DNA of 64,000 nucleotides from Blastococcus saxobsidens DD2 (GCF_000284015.1 NC_016943.1:599541-663540); one strand, 5' to 3'. Shown: positions 36,072 to 45,062, counted from the stretch's first letter. Notes: generated by a model not told the origin, from the sequence alone. Translations and numbers: made by a program.

Positions 36072-36905
36072 GTGCCGCAGGACGATCAGCTCACCACAGC
36101 CGACTCCGAGTTCGACCGCGCGACGACGGTCCACCGCGCCGAGGCCGGCGGGTACGTCGCCGACCTCCAGCCGGGCTGGGACGTGGGCAGCGGGATCCTC
36201 AACGGTGGGTACCTGCTCGCCGTCGCCGCGCGGGTGGCCGTCGCCGACAGCCCGCATCCGCACCCGGTGGCGGTGTCGGCGAGCTATCTGCGCGCGACGC
36301 CTCCCGGGCCGGCGACCCTGGCCGTCACGCCGGGACCGGCCGGGCGCACCCTCGCGCACACGGCCGTCGTCCTCAGCGGCGCCGAGGGGCCGACGCTGAG
36401 CGTGCAGGTGACGACGGCGACGCTCTCCGGCGAGGCGCCGGTGCACTCCTCGCCCGCGCCCGAGGTGCCCCCCGTCGAGGAATGCCTCGGCGCGCAGCCC
36501 GGCGCCGACATGGGTGGCCACCCCGTCCCCGCGGTGGGGCTGCGGCACCGGGTGGAGACCCGACTGGACCCGGCGACCGCCGGATGGGCGCTGGGCACTC
36601 CGTCGGGTGAGCCGGTCATGCGGGCCTATCTGCGGCTCGCCGACGGCCGGGACCCCGATCCGCTGGCGCTGCTGCTCTTCGCCGACGTGCTTCCCCCGAC
36701 GAGCTGGTCGATGGGGCTGATGGGCTGGGCGCCGACCGTCCAGCTCCAGGTGCTGGTGCGGGCCCTGCCGGCTCCCGGGTGGTGCCTGGCCGAGGCGCGG
36801 GCCACCGAGATCGCCGGTGGCTGGCTCGACGAGGAGTACCGGATCTGGGACTCCACCGGGCGGCTGGTCGCGCAGAGCCGTCAGCTGGCCCGCGCTCCCC
36901 GCTGA
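36072..36905 (+). CDS. TesB-like acyl-CoA thioesterase
   Basis: This 277-residue double hotdog protein has an N-terminal hotdog half with WDVGSGILNGGYLLAVAARV and SASYLRATPPGPATL and a C-terminal half with LRLADGRDPDPLALLLFADVLPP and SWSMGLMGWAPTVQLQV, as in TesB/mycobacterial FadD-linked thioesterases. GTG 36072 has CACTCT 7 nt upstream and no Shine-Dalgarno. The substrate chain length is unknown. Confidence 0.88.
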   Translation: MPQDDQLTTADSEFDRATTVHRAEAGGYVADLQPGWDVGSGILNGGYLLAVAARVAVADSPHPHPVAVSASYLRATPPGPATLAVTPGPAGRTLAHTAVVLSGAEGPTLSVQVTTATLSGEAPVHSSPAPEVPPVEECLGAQPGADMGGHPVPAVGLRHRVETRLDPATAGWALGTPSGEPVMRAYLRLADGRDPDPLALLLFADVLPPTSWSMGLMGWAPTVQLQVLVRALPAPGWCLAEARATEIAGGWLDEEYRIWDSTGRLVAQSRQLARAPR

Positions 36906-36906
36906 G

Positions 36907-37527
36907 TCACCGGCGGGGCAGGTCCACCTCGCCGGTCAGGTAGTGCTGGACGGTGGGGCCGACCGCGGCGACCAGGGACTCCGGGGACGCCGAGGCGAGC
37001 GGCTCCAGGCGCAGGACGTACCGGGTGATGACCACCCCGACCAGCTGGCCGGCGACCAGGGCCCCGCGGGCGGCGCGCTCGTGCGCCGGCAGGTCCAGCG
37101 TGCCGACGACCCGCCGCAGCACCTGGGTCACCAGGAACTCGCGCAGCAGCTTCGCCGTCCACTCGTTGCCGACGGCGGAGCGGACCAGCGCCAATCCGGC
37201 GCTGCGGGCCGGACCGTCCCAGACGCGCAGCAGCATCCGGACGACGTTCTCGCCCAGCTGGTCCCGGCCGCCCGCGAGCACCTCGGGCAGGAAGTCCGCC
37301 GGGTCGGCCGGTGCCTCGATCGCGGCCAGGAACAGCTGGTCCTTGCTGCCGAAGTAGTGGTGCACCAGCGCCGGATCGACCTCGGCTGCGCCGGCGATCT
37401 GCCGGATCGTGGCCCCGTCGAACCCCCGCGCGGCGAACGCCTCCCGTGCGGCGGCGAGGACCGCGTCCCGGGTGCCGGGGTTGCCCGGGCGCCGTCCCGG
37501 ACGCCGAGCCGGTCGCGGGCTGCTCAG
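36907..37527 (-). CDS. TetR family transcriptional regulator
   Basis: This 206-residue regulator has a helix-turn-helix at residues ~18-65 (RDAVLAAAREAFAARGFDGATIRQIA, then VHHYFGSKDQLF). No ATG, GTG or TTG exists between the preceding stop region and the first HTH helix; CTG 37527 in a CTGA overlap with the permease stop is the only start that keeps the domain. It is the last gene of an ABC ATPase-permease-regulator operon and probably represses it through the palindrome at 39119-39138. Confidence 0.87.
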   Translation of the reverse strand: MSSPRPARRPGRRPGNPGTRDAVLAAAREAFAARGFDGATIRQIAGAAEVDPALVHHYFGSKDQLFLAAIEAPADPADFLPEVLAGGRDQLGENVVRMLLRVWDGPARSAGLALVRSAVGNEWTAKLLREFLVTQVLRRVVGTLDLPAHERAARGALVAGQLVGVVITRYVLRLEPLASASPESLVAAVGPTVQHYLTGEVDLPRR

Positions 37528-38291
37528 CTGGTCCTCCTCCGCAGGGTCGCCGCCGCCAGGGCGAGGGCGAGCAGGGCGACGCCGGCCACGATGCCGACGT
37601 CGACCCACATCGTGCCGGTCGCCGCCGGGGAGCGCCCCACCTCCTGCAGGGCCTCGACCGCGTAGGTGAGGGGGAGCACGTCGCTGATCGCCTGCAGCCA
37701 GCCGGCCATCTGCTCGCGGGGGACCAGCAGCCCGCAGAGGAAGAACTGCGGCAGCACGATCACCGGCATGAACTGCACCGCCTGGAACTCGCTGCGGGCG
37801 AAGGCGCTGGCCAGCAGCCCCAGGGCCACCCCGAGCACGGCGTCGACCACGGCGATGAGCACCACCAGGCCGACCGACCCGGCGACGTCCAGGTCGTAGA
37901 GGGTCGTCGCCACCCCCACGGTGATGCCCGCCTGCAGGGCCGCCGCCAGGCCGAAGGCCAGCCCGTAGCCGAGCAGCAGGTCCAGCCGGGCCAGTGGCGT
38001 GGTGAGCAGCCGTTCGAGCGTGCCGGAGGTGCGCTCCCGCAGCATGGCGATGCTGGTCACCAGGAACATGACCACGAACGGGAAGATGCCGAGCATGGGA
38101 AGGCCCACCCGGTCGAACACGGGAGGCTGACCCGGGACGGTGGGCACGTCCTGCCAGAGCAGGTGGAGCAGGCCCAGCAGCAGGCTCGGGAGCACCAGCA
38201 GCATCGCGAGGGTGCGGTGGTCGTGCCGCAGCTGGCGGAGCACGCGGCCCCCGGTGACGGCCGTCAGGCGGGGGCTGACCGCGGCGGTCAC
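37524..38291 (-). CDS. ABC-2 type transporter permease
   Basis: This 255-residue protein has about six helices and the ABC-2 signature (LTTPLARLDLLLGYGLAFGL, then FLCGLLVPREQM). GTG 38291 overlaps the ATPase stop by GTGA. It is the membrane half of a drug- or lipid-type exporter with the upstream ATPase; the regulator gene follows in a CTGA overlap. Confidence 0.9.
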   Translation of the reverse strand: MTAAVSPRLTAVTGGRVLRQLRHDHRTLAMLLVLPSLLLGLLHLLWQDVPTVPGQPPVFDRVGLPMLGIFPFVVMFLVTSIAMLRERTSGTLERLLTTPLARLDLLLGYGLAFGLAAALQAGITVGVATTLYDLDVAGSVGLVVLIAVVDAVLGVALGLLASAFARSEFQAVQFMPVIVLPQFFLCGLLVPREQMAGWLQAISDVLPLTYAVEALQEVGRSPAATGTMWVDVGIVAGVALLALALAAATLRRRTS

Positions 38292-39088
38292 GCCCGTGCC
38301 TCCTGTTCGCTGCCGCGGAACGCACCGCTCCTCGCTCGTTCCTCGCTGCGATGCCCACGTCCCTGTCCGCTCACGCCTACCTCCTCACGGGCGCGGACGA
38401 GCGTGAGGAACGCCTGCTCGAGGTCGTCGGAGCGGCCGTCGGCGCGCAGCTGCTCCGGTGTGGAGTCGGCGAGCAGTTCGCCGTCGCGGAGCAGCAGCAG
38501 CCGGTCGCAGCGACCGGCCTCGTCCATGACGTGGCTGGACACGATCAGCGTGGTCCCGGCGGTGGCCAGGGCGTGGAACCTCGCCCAGAGCTCGGCCCGC
38601 AGCACCGGGTCCAGGCCGACCGTCGGCTCGTCGAGGACCAGCAGCTCCGGCCGGCCGACCAGGGCGCAGGCCAGCGAGGCCCGGCCCCGCTGACCCCCGG
38701 AGAGGTCGGCGACCAGCTGGCCGGCGGCGTCGGCCAGCCCCACGTCGGCGACGGCGGCGTCCGCCTGCCGCGCGCCGGCCCCGTGGAGGGCGGCGAAGTA
38801 GCGGGCGTTCTCGCGCACGGTGAGGTCGGCGTAGACGCTCGGCGCCTGCGTGACGTACCCGACGCGGCGGCGCAGACCGGGGGAGCCGGCCGGCTCCCCG
38901 AGGACCGTGACGGTGCCGGAGCGCACCTTCTGGACGCCGACGACGGCCCGCAGCAGGGTGGTCTTCCCGCTGCCGCTGGGGCCGAGCAGGCCGGTGACCC
39001 GGCCCGCCGGGACGCGGCAGGACAGCCCGGGGAGCACGCGGCGGCGCCCCCGGTCGACGACGAGAGCGGTGACGGTGACGGCGTCCAT
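38288..39088 (-). CDS. ABC transporter ATP-binding protein
   Basis: ATPase of 266 residues. Walker A LLGPSGSGKTTLL (~residue 33), signature LSGGQRGRASLA, Walker B LLVLDEPTVGLD, switch His SSHVMDE. The last ~28 residues (from VSGQGRG to the end) are low-complexity and basic and lie exactly in dispersed repeat family 2, so they look like an acquired tail. It is the first gene of the ATPase-permease-TetR operon. The start is ATG 39088. Confidence 0.92.
   Translation of the reverse strand: MDAVTVTALVVDRGRRRVLPGLSCRVPAGRVTGLLGPSGSGKTTLLRAVVGVQKVRSGTVTVLGEPAGSPGLRRRVGYVTQAPSVYADLTVRENARYFAALHGAGARQADAAVADVGLADAAGQLVADLSGGQRGRASLACALVGRPELLVLDEPTVGLDPVLRAELWARFHALATAGTTLIVSSHVMDEAGRCDRLLLLRDGELLADSTPEQLRADGRSDDLEQAFLTLVRAREEVGVSGQGRGHRSEERARSGAFRGSEQEARA
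38305..38373 (-). repeat. Dispersed repeat family 2, copy A (69 bp)
   Basis: The reverse complement of this segment differs from 50947-51015 at about 6 of 69 positions (91 % identity). Shared core: GCATCGCAGCGAGGAACGAG then CGAGGAGCGG. Here it lies within the 3' end of the ABC ATPase gene and encodes its basic tail. It begins TGAGCGGACAGGG, which in copy B is the stop codon of pdxH. Confidence 0.85.
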
Positions 39089-39118
39089 GACGCGCCCTCC
39101 AGAACTCGACGGCCGACG

Positions 39119-39138
39119 AACTCAACGCTAGGTGAGTT
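39119..39138. promoter_or_regulatory. Putative TetR operator upstream of the ABC operon
   Basis: AACTCA-N8-TGAGTT is an inverted repeat 31 bp upstream of the ATPase start. Further GAACTC and GAGTTC half-sites flank it. The operon's own TetR gene is the natural candidate to bind it. Confidence 0.6.
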
Positions 39139-39194
39139 AGCCGAGCGCCGTCAACGGAGTTCGCCGCCCTCGGCGGCGGGCAGAATCGGGCAGC

Positions 39195-40007
39195 GTGCCC
39201 CTCCCCGTCCTGATCACCGACCCTGCCGACCCGCGGGTCGAGGACTTCCGCGACCTCACGGCCGGTGACCGCCCGCCGGGCCGGGAGCGCGGCACCGGGC
39301 CGGTGATCGTGGAGGGCGTGCCGGCGGTGCAGCGGCTGCTCGCCTCCCCGTACCGGGTGCGGGCGGTCTTCGGCGTCCCCGGCCGGGTGGCGGCGCTCGG
39401 CCTGCCCGACGACGTCCCGGCCTACGAGGCCGACAAGTGGGTGCTCTCGGAGGTCATCGGGTTCCGGCTCACCCGCGGCGTCGTCGCCTCGGCCGACCGC
39501 AGGCCGCCGGCGGACCTGGACGAGCTCCTGGCCGGCCCCGAGCCGGCGGCACCCCGGCGGCTCGCCGTCCTCGAGGCCCTCAACGACGCGGAGAACCTGG
39601 GCTCGATCGCCCGTTCGGCGGTGGCGCTGGGAGTCGACGGCCTGCTGCTGGACCCGCGCTGCGCCGACCCGCTCTACCGGCGGTCGGTCCGGGTCTCGAT
39701 GGGGCACGTGCTGTCGTTGCCGTTCGCCGTGCTGCCCGAGTGGCCGGCCGGCCTCGAGCGGCTGCACGACGCCGGCTACCTGACCGTCGCGCTCACCCCC
39801 GCGGCCGACGCCGTCGGCCTGGCCGACGTCGATCCGCGCGCACACCCGCGCACCGCCGTGCTGCTCGGCGCGGAGGGGCCGGGGCTCACTCCCGAGGCGC
39901 AGCGGACCGCGCGGGTGCGGGCCCGCATCCCGATGCGGGCGGGCGTGGACTCCCTCGGGGTGGCCGCCGCCGCGGCGGTCGCCTTCGCCGCCCTGCGCTC
40001 GGGTTAG
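39195..40007 (+). CDS. TrmH/SpoU family RNA methyltransferase
   Basis: SPOUT methyltransferase of 270 residues. Motif 1 NDAENLGSIARSA (~residue 129), motif 2 LLGAEGPGL (~218), motif 3 IPMRAGVDSLGVAAAAAVAF (~237). It uses SAM to methylate tRNA or rRNA ribose. In motif 3 the usual SLNV is SLGV here. GTG 39195 has CAGAAT 8 nt upstream and no Shine-Dalgarno. Position and type resemble Rv0881. The stop overlaps the convergent gene's stop by 4 nt (TTAG). Confidence 0.9.
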   Translation: MPLPVLITDPADPRVEDFRDLTAGDRPPGRERGTGPVIVEGVPAVQRLLASPYRVRAVFGVPGRVAALGLPDDVPAYEADKWVLSEVIGFRLTRGVVASADRRPPADLDELLAGPEPAAPRRLAVLEALNDAENLGSIARSAVALGVDGLLLDPRCADPLYRRSVRVSMGHVLSLPFAVLPEWPAGLERLHDAGYLTVALTPAADAVGLADVDPRAHPRTAVLLGAEGPGLTPEAQRTARVRARIPMRAGVDSLGVAAAAAVAFAALRSG

Positions 40008-40477
40008 CTGCGCAGGGAGAAGCGGGCCAGCATCTCGCGGGCCTGCTCGGCGTGCGCGGGGTGGCACATGATGTCGTACCGGCTGGCCGTGATCTTGCTG
40101 GTGCTGGTGAAGTCCCGCTTGCCGCGGGTGGCCGCGTAGCCCATCCCGCCGAAGGCCGCACCGAAGGCGACACCGATCAGCAGGCCGGTCACCACCGACC
40201 CGATCCAGTTGCTGCCGTCGGGAGCGAAGATGCCGAGCAGGAGCCCGACGAACAGACCCCACCAGGCACCGGCGGCGGCGCCGGCGGCGAGCGCCCGGCC
40301 CATGGTCATCCGGCCGGTCACGGTCTCGACCATCCGCAGGTCGGTACCGATGATCGTGACGTTCTCGACCGCGAACTTCTCGTCGGACAGGTAGTCGACC
40401 GCGGCCTGCGCCTGCTCGTAGCTGTCGTAGGAACCCACCTGGACGCCGCCCAGCGGCATCGACACAGAAGCACTCAT
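40004..40477 (-). CDS. General stress protein (YflT/GSP17M-like)
   Basis: This 157-residue protein opens with GVQVGSYDSYEQAQAAVDYLSDEKF, the general-stress-protein 17M domain, followed by two glycine-rich membrane helices (ALAAGAAAGAWWGLFVGLL and SVVTGLLIGVAFGAAFGG) and a short C-terminal domain (YDIMCHPAHAEQAREML). The role is unknown but the family is stress-inducible. The start is ATG 40477. It ends in a 4-nt stop overlap with TrmH. Confidence 0.86.
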   Translation of the reverse strand: MSASVSMPLGGVQVGSYDSYEQAQAAVDYLSDEKFAVENVTIIGTDLRMVETVTGRMTMGRALAAGAAAGAWWGLFVGLLLGIFAPDGSNWIGSVVTGLLIGVAFGAAFGGMGYAATRGKRDFTSTSKITASRYDIMCHPAHAEQAREMLARFSLRS

Positions 40478-40537
40478 GCCCGGTCAACTACCCGGACGGG
40501 CGCCATGTTCCACCCCGGCTGCCAGCGGGGGACCTGC

Positions 40538-41443
40538 TCAGCGGTTGCGGCGGACCCCGAAGACGATGTCCTCCCACGCCGGGATGCGGGCGCGCGGGTC
40601 CTCGTCGTCCGGACCGTCGCCGTTCCGGCCGAGGACGACGGTGTCGTGGTCGGCGACCTCGTCCAGGAGGGCGGTGATCGCGTCCTCGTCCGCCGGCGAG
40701 CCGTCGGGCGCGTGCACGTCGCGGACGTGCTCGTCCTCCACGCGCACCGGCGGCGGGACGGGGCTGGGCTCCGGGGTGCGGACGACCGAGACCGGCCGGC
40801 TGCGGGGCGCGGGGGAGACCGGTGGGCCGGCCGGCACCTCCGGGACCACCCGCACCAGGCGGGTGCCCTCGGCGAAGTCCGCGGTGGCGGCGTCGGCCGG
40901 GGTGACCGTGCGGGAGGGCAGGTCGTAGGTCCAGCGGGCGATGCCGGACTTGGCTCCCGCGCGCCAGGCTCCCGTGACCACCCAGGCGCCGTCCTCGCCA
41001 CGGAACGCGTCCCACTGCACCGCGTCGATGTCGGTGTCGATGAGCCGCAGCCGCTCGACCATGAACTGCTGCAGGACCGCGCCGGGCGCGCCCTCGGTGA
41101 GCCGCACGCGGGCCTCGCGGGCCTGGCCCGCGACGCGCTCGCGCTCCTGGAGCACGGGGTGGGCGAACCGCATGATCCGCTCGACCCGGGCGCCGGTGGC
41201 GGCGGCGACCTGCTCGGGGGTCTCGCCGGACCGGATGCGGGACTGGATCACCCGGGGTGGCAGTTCGGTGCCGAGGTCCACGTCGATCTGCGTGAGCCGG
41301 CGGGCGTCTCCCCGGGCGGCCGCACGCACGCGGTCGTCGATGGGCAGCTCGAACCGCTCGCCGCCGTCGGTGTCGGGTCCCTCCGCGGTGAGGACGAGGC
41401 TCTTCCCGTCGTCGGAGAGCGCCACGAGGCGCAGCGTGCGCAT
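40538..41443 (-). CDS. sepH: Septation protein SepH (DUF3071)
   Basis: This 301-residue protein starts MRTLRLVALSDDGKSLVLTAEG at ATG 41443 with GGAGG upstream. Residues 1-~200 are the DUF3071 domain with a helix-turn-helix-like segment (RSGETPEQVAAATGARVERIM); the C-terminal third is Pro/Asp-rich, ending in a basic motif. In Streptomyces SepH binds FtsZ and promotes its assembly at division sites. The position matches Rv0883c of M. tuberculosis as I recall. Confidence 0.93.
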   Translation of the reverse strand: MRTLRLVALSDDGKSLVLTAEGPDTDGGERFELPIDDRVRAAARGDARRLTQIDVDLGTELPPRVIQSRIRSGETPEQVAAATGARVERIMRFAHPVLQERERVAGQAREARVRLTEGAPGAVLQQFMVERLRLIDTDIDAVQWDAFRGEDGAWVVTGAWRAGAKSGIARWTYDLPSRTVTPADAATADFAEGTRLVRVVPEVPAGPPVSPAPRSRPVSVVRTPEPSPVPPPVRVEDEHVRDVHAPDGSPADEDAITALLDEVADHDTVVLGRNGDGPDDEDPRARIPAWEDIVFGVRRNR

Positions 41444-41691
41444 GGGGCGACCTCCTGCAACCGGCGCGGCGGATCCGGACGAGAGTCCGGTGCCCGAGGC
41501 TATCGGGGGCGACGGGGTCCCGCGCGCAGGCGACCCGGCGTGGCGCGGAGCGGCCGGATGCGCCGGCTCCCTCCGCCGAGGGGTGCGGTCGGGGCCGTGC
41601 TCCGCCGATGACAGCGCTGACATCTGCCCGCAACGCGCGCCCGCCACGGTGGACGGCTCGCGACAGGCACCCACCGAGCCGAGGAGGTGCG

Positions 41692-43590
41692 ATGGCCGGC
41701 CCCGGAACCGACCAGCGGACGGCACCCGCAGGGCTCTCCGCCCTGGATGCGCTCGTGCCCCCGGAGGCGCTGCCGGCGCACGTCCGGCGGGTCATCGCCG
41801 GGATCGCCGGCGCCGCAGCCGCCTGGTGCCCCGCGCCGTCGCCCGACGGCCGCCGGATCGCCTACGTCACCGACCGCTCGGGGCTGCCGCGGCTGGAGGT
41901 GGCCGCGCTCGACGGCCGCACGCCGCCTGCAGAGCTGTCCGGCCCGGACCAGGAGGTCGTCTCCGTCTCCTGGTCGCCCGACGGCGCCTGGCTGGCCTAC
42001 CTGGTCAGCCCCGGTGGCTCCATCTGCGCCGAGTTGCACGTCGTCCGCCCGGACGGCACCGGCCGGCGGGTGCTGGCCGGGCAGGACCTGCGCACCACGG
42101 TCTTCGCCGGCTCCTGGGCCGGCCCGCACCACTACGCCTGCTCGATCGCGCCCGGCGACGGTCCCGACGCGGACGTCGTGCTCGTCGACGTCGTCTCCGG
42201 TGCGCACCGGACCCTGGCGTCCGGCGGGTTCCTCTCGGTCACCGCCGTCTCCGCCGACCGCCGTACCGTCCTGGCCCGGCGGGGCCCGCGTGGCTACCGG
42301 CACGTCGTCCTGATCGACGTGCCCACCGGCGTGCAGCGACGCGTCCTCCCGCTGGACGTCCCGGGCGGCATCGCCTCGGAGGACGGCCGGTTCTCCGCCG
42401 ACGGGCGGACGGTCTACCTGCGGGCCGCGCTGCCCGGCCGGCCCGGCGAGGACCGCGCCGGCCTGGTCGCCGTACCCGTCGACGGCGACGGCCTCCCCGG
42501 GCGCGGGCGCACGGCCCTGTACCGGGCCGACGCCGACCTGGACGGCTACGCGGTGCGCGGCGACGGGACCGTGCTGGCGGTCTGGACCGTCGACGGCGTC
42601 AGCGAGCTGTCGGTACACGCGCTCTCCGACGGCGCCGTGGTGCGGCGGGTACCGCTGCCGGAGCCGGTGCTGTCGGGCTGGGCCGCCACGGCCGACGGGG
42701 CGGCGCTGGTCGCCGAGCTGACCGGGCCGCGGGCGCCGCGTGCGCTGTGGCGGGTGCCGCTGGAGGGTGCCGGCGTCCCCGAGCTGCTGGCGTGCTCGCC
42801 GACCCGGCCGGGGACGCAGGGGCTGGTCGAGCCGGCGTGGCACGACTACGTCGCCCCTGACGGCGTCCGGCTGTCGGGCTGGCTCTACGTCCCCCCTGGT
42901 TCCCGCGGACCCAACCGGACGGTGGTCAGCTTCCACGGCGGACCGGAGGGCCAGGAACGCCCCCTCTGGACACCGATGGTGCAGTGCATGGTGGCGGCGG
43001 GCCTCACCGTCTTCGCCCCCAACGTGCGGGGCTCGGGCGGGTTCGGCCGCGCGTTCATGACCGCCGACGACGGCCCGGCGCGCGAGGCGTCCTTCGCCGA
43101 CGTCCGGACGACGGTCGACGAACTGGTGACCGCCGGGATCGCGGCTCCCGGGCGGATCGGTGCCCACGGCTGGTCCTACGGCGGCTACCTGGCGCTGGTC
43201 GCGCTCACCCGGTGGCCGGAGCTGTTCGCCGCCGGTGCCTCCCTGGCGGGCATGAGCGACCTGCGGACCTTCTTCGCCGGTACCGAGCCGTGGATGGCCG
43301 CGGCGTCGGTGACCGAGTACGGCGACCCCGTCGCCGACCGGGACCTGCTGGCCGCGATCTCGCCGATGACCGCGCTGGACCGGCTCACCGCCCCCGTGCT
43401 CCTCGCCCACGGGGACCGCGACACCAACGTGCCCGTCGCGGAATCCGTGCAGGCCCACCAGGCCCTGCAGGCCCGGGGCGCACGCGCCGACCTGCTGCTG
43501 TTCCCCGGGGAGGGGCACGCGATCGTCGGGCGCGCCAACCTGGTGGAACTGGGCGAGCGGCTCGCCGCCTGGTTCGATCGGTGGCTGTGA
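41692..43590 (+). CDS. S9 family prolyl oligopeptidase-like peptidase
   Basis: This 632-residue protein has an N-terminal seven-bladed propeller-like region with PD40-type repeats (SPDGRRIAYVTDRSG, SWSPDGAWLAYLV) to about residue 370. The alpha/beta hydrolase follows, with nucleophile HGWSYGGYLAL, Asp in HGDRDTNVPV and His in GEGHAIV: a complete triad. No signal peptide is visible, so it is cytoplasmic. ATG 41692 has GAGGAGGT upstream. It is coupled by GTGA to a permuted ATP-grasp enzyme. Confidence 0.92.
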   Translation: MAGPGTDQRTAPAGLSALDALVPPEALPAHVRRVIAGIAGAAAAWCPAPSPDGRRIAYVTDRSGLPRLEVAALDGRTPPAELSGPDQEVVSVSWSPDGAWLAYLVSPGGSICAELHVVRPDGTGRRVLAGQDLRTTVFAGSWAGPHHYACSIAPGDGPDADVVLVDVVSGAHRTLASGGFLSVTAVSADRRTVLARRGPRGYRHVVLIDVPTGVQRRVLPLDVPGGIASEDGRFSADGRTVYLRAALPGRPGEDRAGLVAVPVDGDGLPGRGRTALYRADADLDGYAVRGDGTVLAVWTVDGVSELSVHALSDGAVVRRVPLPEPVLSGWAATADGAALVAELTGPRAPRALWRVPLEGAGVPELLACSPTRPGTQGLVEPAWHDYVAPDGVRLSGWLYVPPGSRGPNRTVVSFHGGPEGQERPLWTPMVQCMVAAGLTVFAPNVRGSGGFGRAFMTADDGPAREASFADVRTTVDELVTAGIAAPGRIGAHGWSYGGYLALVALTRWPELFAAGASLAGMSDLRTFFAGTEPWMAAASVTEYGDPVADRDLLAAISPMTALDRLTAPVLLAHGDRDTNVPVAESVQAHQALQARGARADLLLFPGEGHAIVGRANLVELGERLAAWFDRWL

Positions 43591-45062
43591 ACGGGGAACT
43601 GTTCGCCGGCTACCCCACCACCCGCGTCGACGAGGCCGTCGGCCCGGACGGCCGGCTGCGGAACGGGTGGGCGGGGATGGCCGCTGCCCTGGAGCGGCTG
43701 GGGTCCGCCGGCCTGGTCGCGGCCGCCGCGGATCTCGGCGCCCGGCGGCGGGAGCGCGGTGTCGCGGTCTCCGCCTGGGTGGACGGCCGCCAGGAGCTGC
43801 GCCCGGTCCCACTGGATCCCGTGCCCCGGGTGCTGGACGCCGGCACGTGGGCGGCGCTGTCGGGCGGCGTCGCGCAGCGGCACCGCGCGCTCAACGCCTT
43901 CCTCGCCGACGTCTACCGGCCGGCCGGACGGCGGCGCGGCGACCCCGACCGCGCGGCGGAGATCGTCCGGGCCGGGATGGTCCCCGACTGGCCCGCCGCG
44001 CACGGCCCCGGTCGCGATCCGGGTCCGGTCCCCCGCGCCTGGCCCGGCCAGCCGCGGGCGACCGTCGCGGCCGCCGACGTCGTACGCGGCGCCGACGGCC
44101 GGTGGCTGGTCACGCGGGACGCCCTGCAGGTGCCGTCGGGCATCGGCTACGCGCTGGCCGACCGGGAGAGCGCCCGGGCGGCCACCCCGGAGCTGTTCGC
44201 CGGGCTCGGCAGCCGGCTCGTCGACCCCGCGGACGCCGTGCCGCTGCTGCGCGGCGCGCTGGCCGCCGCCGCGCCCCCGGCGTGCACGGGTGCCCCGCGG
44301 ATCGCGGTGCTCACCCAGGGGGAGAGCGACGGCGCGTGGTTCGAGCACCAGGTGCTGGCCGAGGCGCTCGGTGCCCCGCTGGTGCGGGCCGGTGACCTGT
44401 GGCCGCGCGGCGACGGGGGGGTGGAGGTGGCCGTCGACGGCGGGCGGCTGCCGGTGGACGTGCTGTACCGCCGCTTCGACGACGCGCTGCTCGGCGCCTA
44501 TCCGACCGGCGTCGGACTCCCGCTCGAGTCGGGGCTCACCGAGGCGGTCCGCGCCGGCCGGCTCGGGCTGGCCAACGTGCCCGGGAACGGCATCGCCGAC
44601 GACGCCGCCGGCTACGCGTGGGTGCCGGCGATGATCCGCTTCTACCTGGGGGAGGAGCCGCTGCTGGACTCGGCGCGGACCTGGGTGCTGGCGGACCCGT
44701 CCGCGTGGGCCGCCGTCCGGGACCGGCTGCACGAGCTGGAAGTGCAGGAGGTCGCCGGGTACGGCGGGCGCGGCGTCGTCCACGGCCCGGCCTGCTCCGC
44801 CGCCGAGCTGGCCGCCCTGCGCGAGGAGATCGCCGCGGCCCCGCACCGGTTCGTGGCCCGGGAGCCGGTGGAGCCCTCCACCGCACCCACCCTGGTCGAC
44901 GGCGTGCTCCGGCCCCGGCCGGTGGACCTGCGGGTGTTCTCCGTGGCGGGAACGACGACGACCACGCTGCCGGTGGCGCTGACGCGGGTGGCGCCCGAGG
45001 CGGCGCCGGTCCGCGTGGGCGTGCCCGGGGGCGGCAGCAAGGACACCTGGCTGCTCCGCTGA
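43587..45062 (+). CDS. Circularly permuted type 2 ATP-grasp protein
   Basis: This 491-residue protein matches the circularly permuted ATP-grasp family: LFAGYPTTRVDEAV opening, LDPVPRVLDAGTWAALSGGVAQR, RDALQVPSGIGYALADRE, LTQGESDGAWFEHQVLAEALG and VDVLYRRFDDALLG. The family usually sits with an alpha-E (DUF403) protein and a transglutaminase in a proposed peptide-ligase system; neither is here. GTG 43587 overlaps the S9 peptidase stop, so an amide-forming enzyme is coupled to a peptidase. Product unknown. Confidence 0.9.
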   Translation: MNGELFAGYPTTRVDEAVGPDGRLRNGWAGMAAALERLGSAGLVAAAADLGARRRERGVAVSAWVDGRQELRPVPLDPVPRVLDAGTWAALSGGVAQRHRALNAFLADVYRPAGRRRGDPDRAAEIVRAGMVPDWPAAHGPGRDPGPVPRAWPGQPRATVAAADVVRGADGRWLVTRDALQVPSGIGYALADRESARAATPELFAGLGSRLVDPADAVPLLRGALAAAAPPACTGAPRIAVLTQGESDGAWFEHQVLAEALGAPLVRAGDLWPRGDGGVEVAVDGGRLPVDVLYRRFDDALLGAYPTGVGLPLESGLTEAVRAGRLGLANVPGNGIADDAAGYAWVPAMIRFYLGEEPLLDSARTWVLADPSAWAAVRDRLHELEVQEVAGYGGRGVVHGPACSAAELAALREEIAAAPHRFVAREPVEPSTAPTLVDGVLRPRPVDLRVFSVAGTTTTTLPVALTRVAPEAAPVRVGVPGGGSKDTWLLR

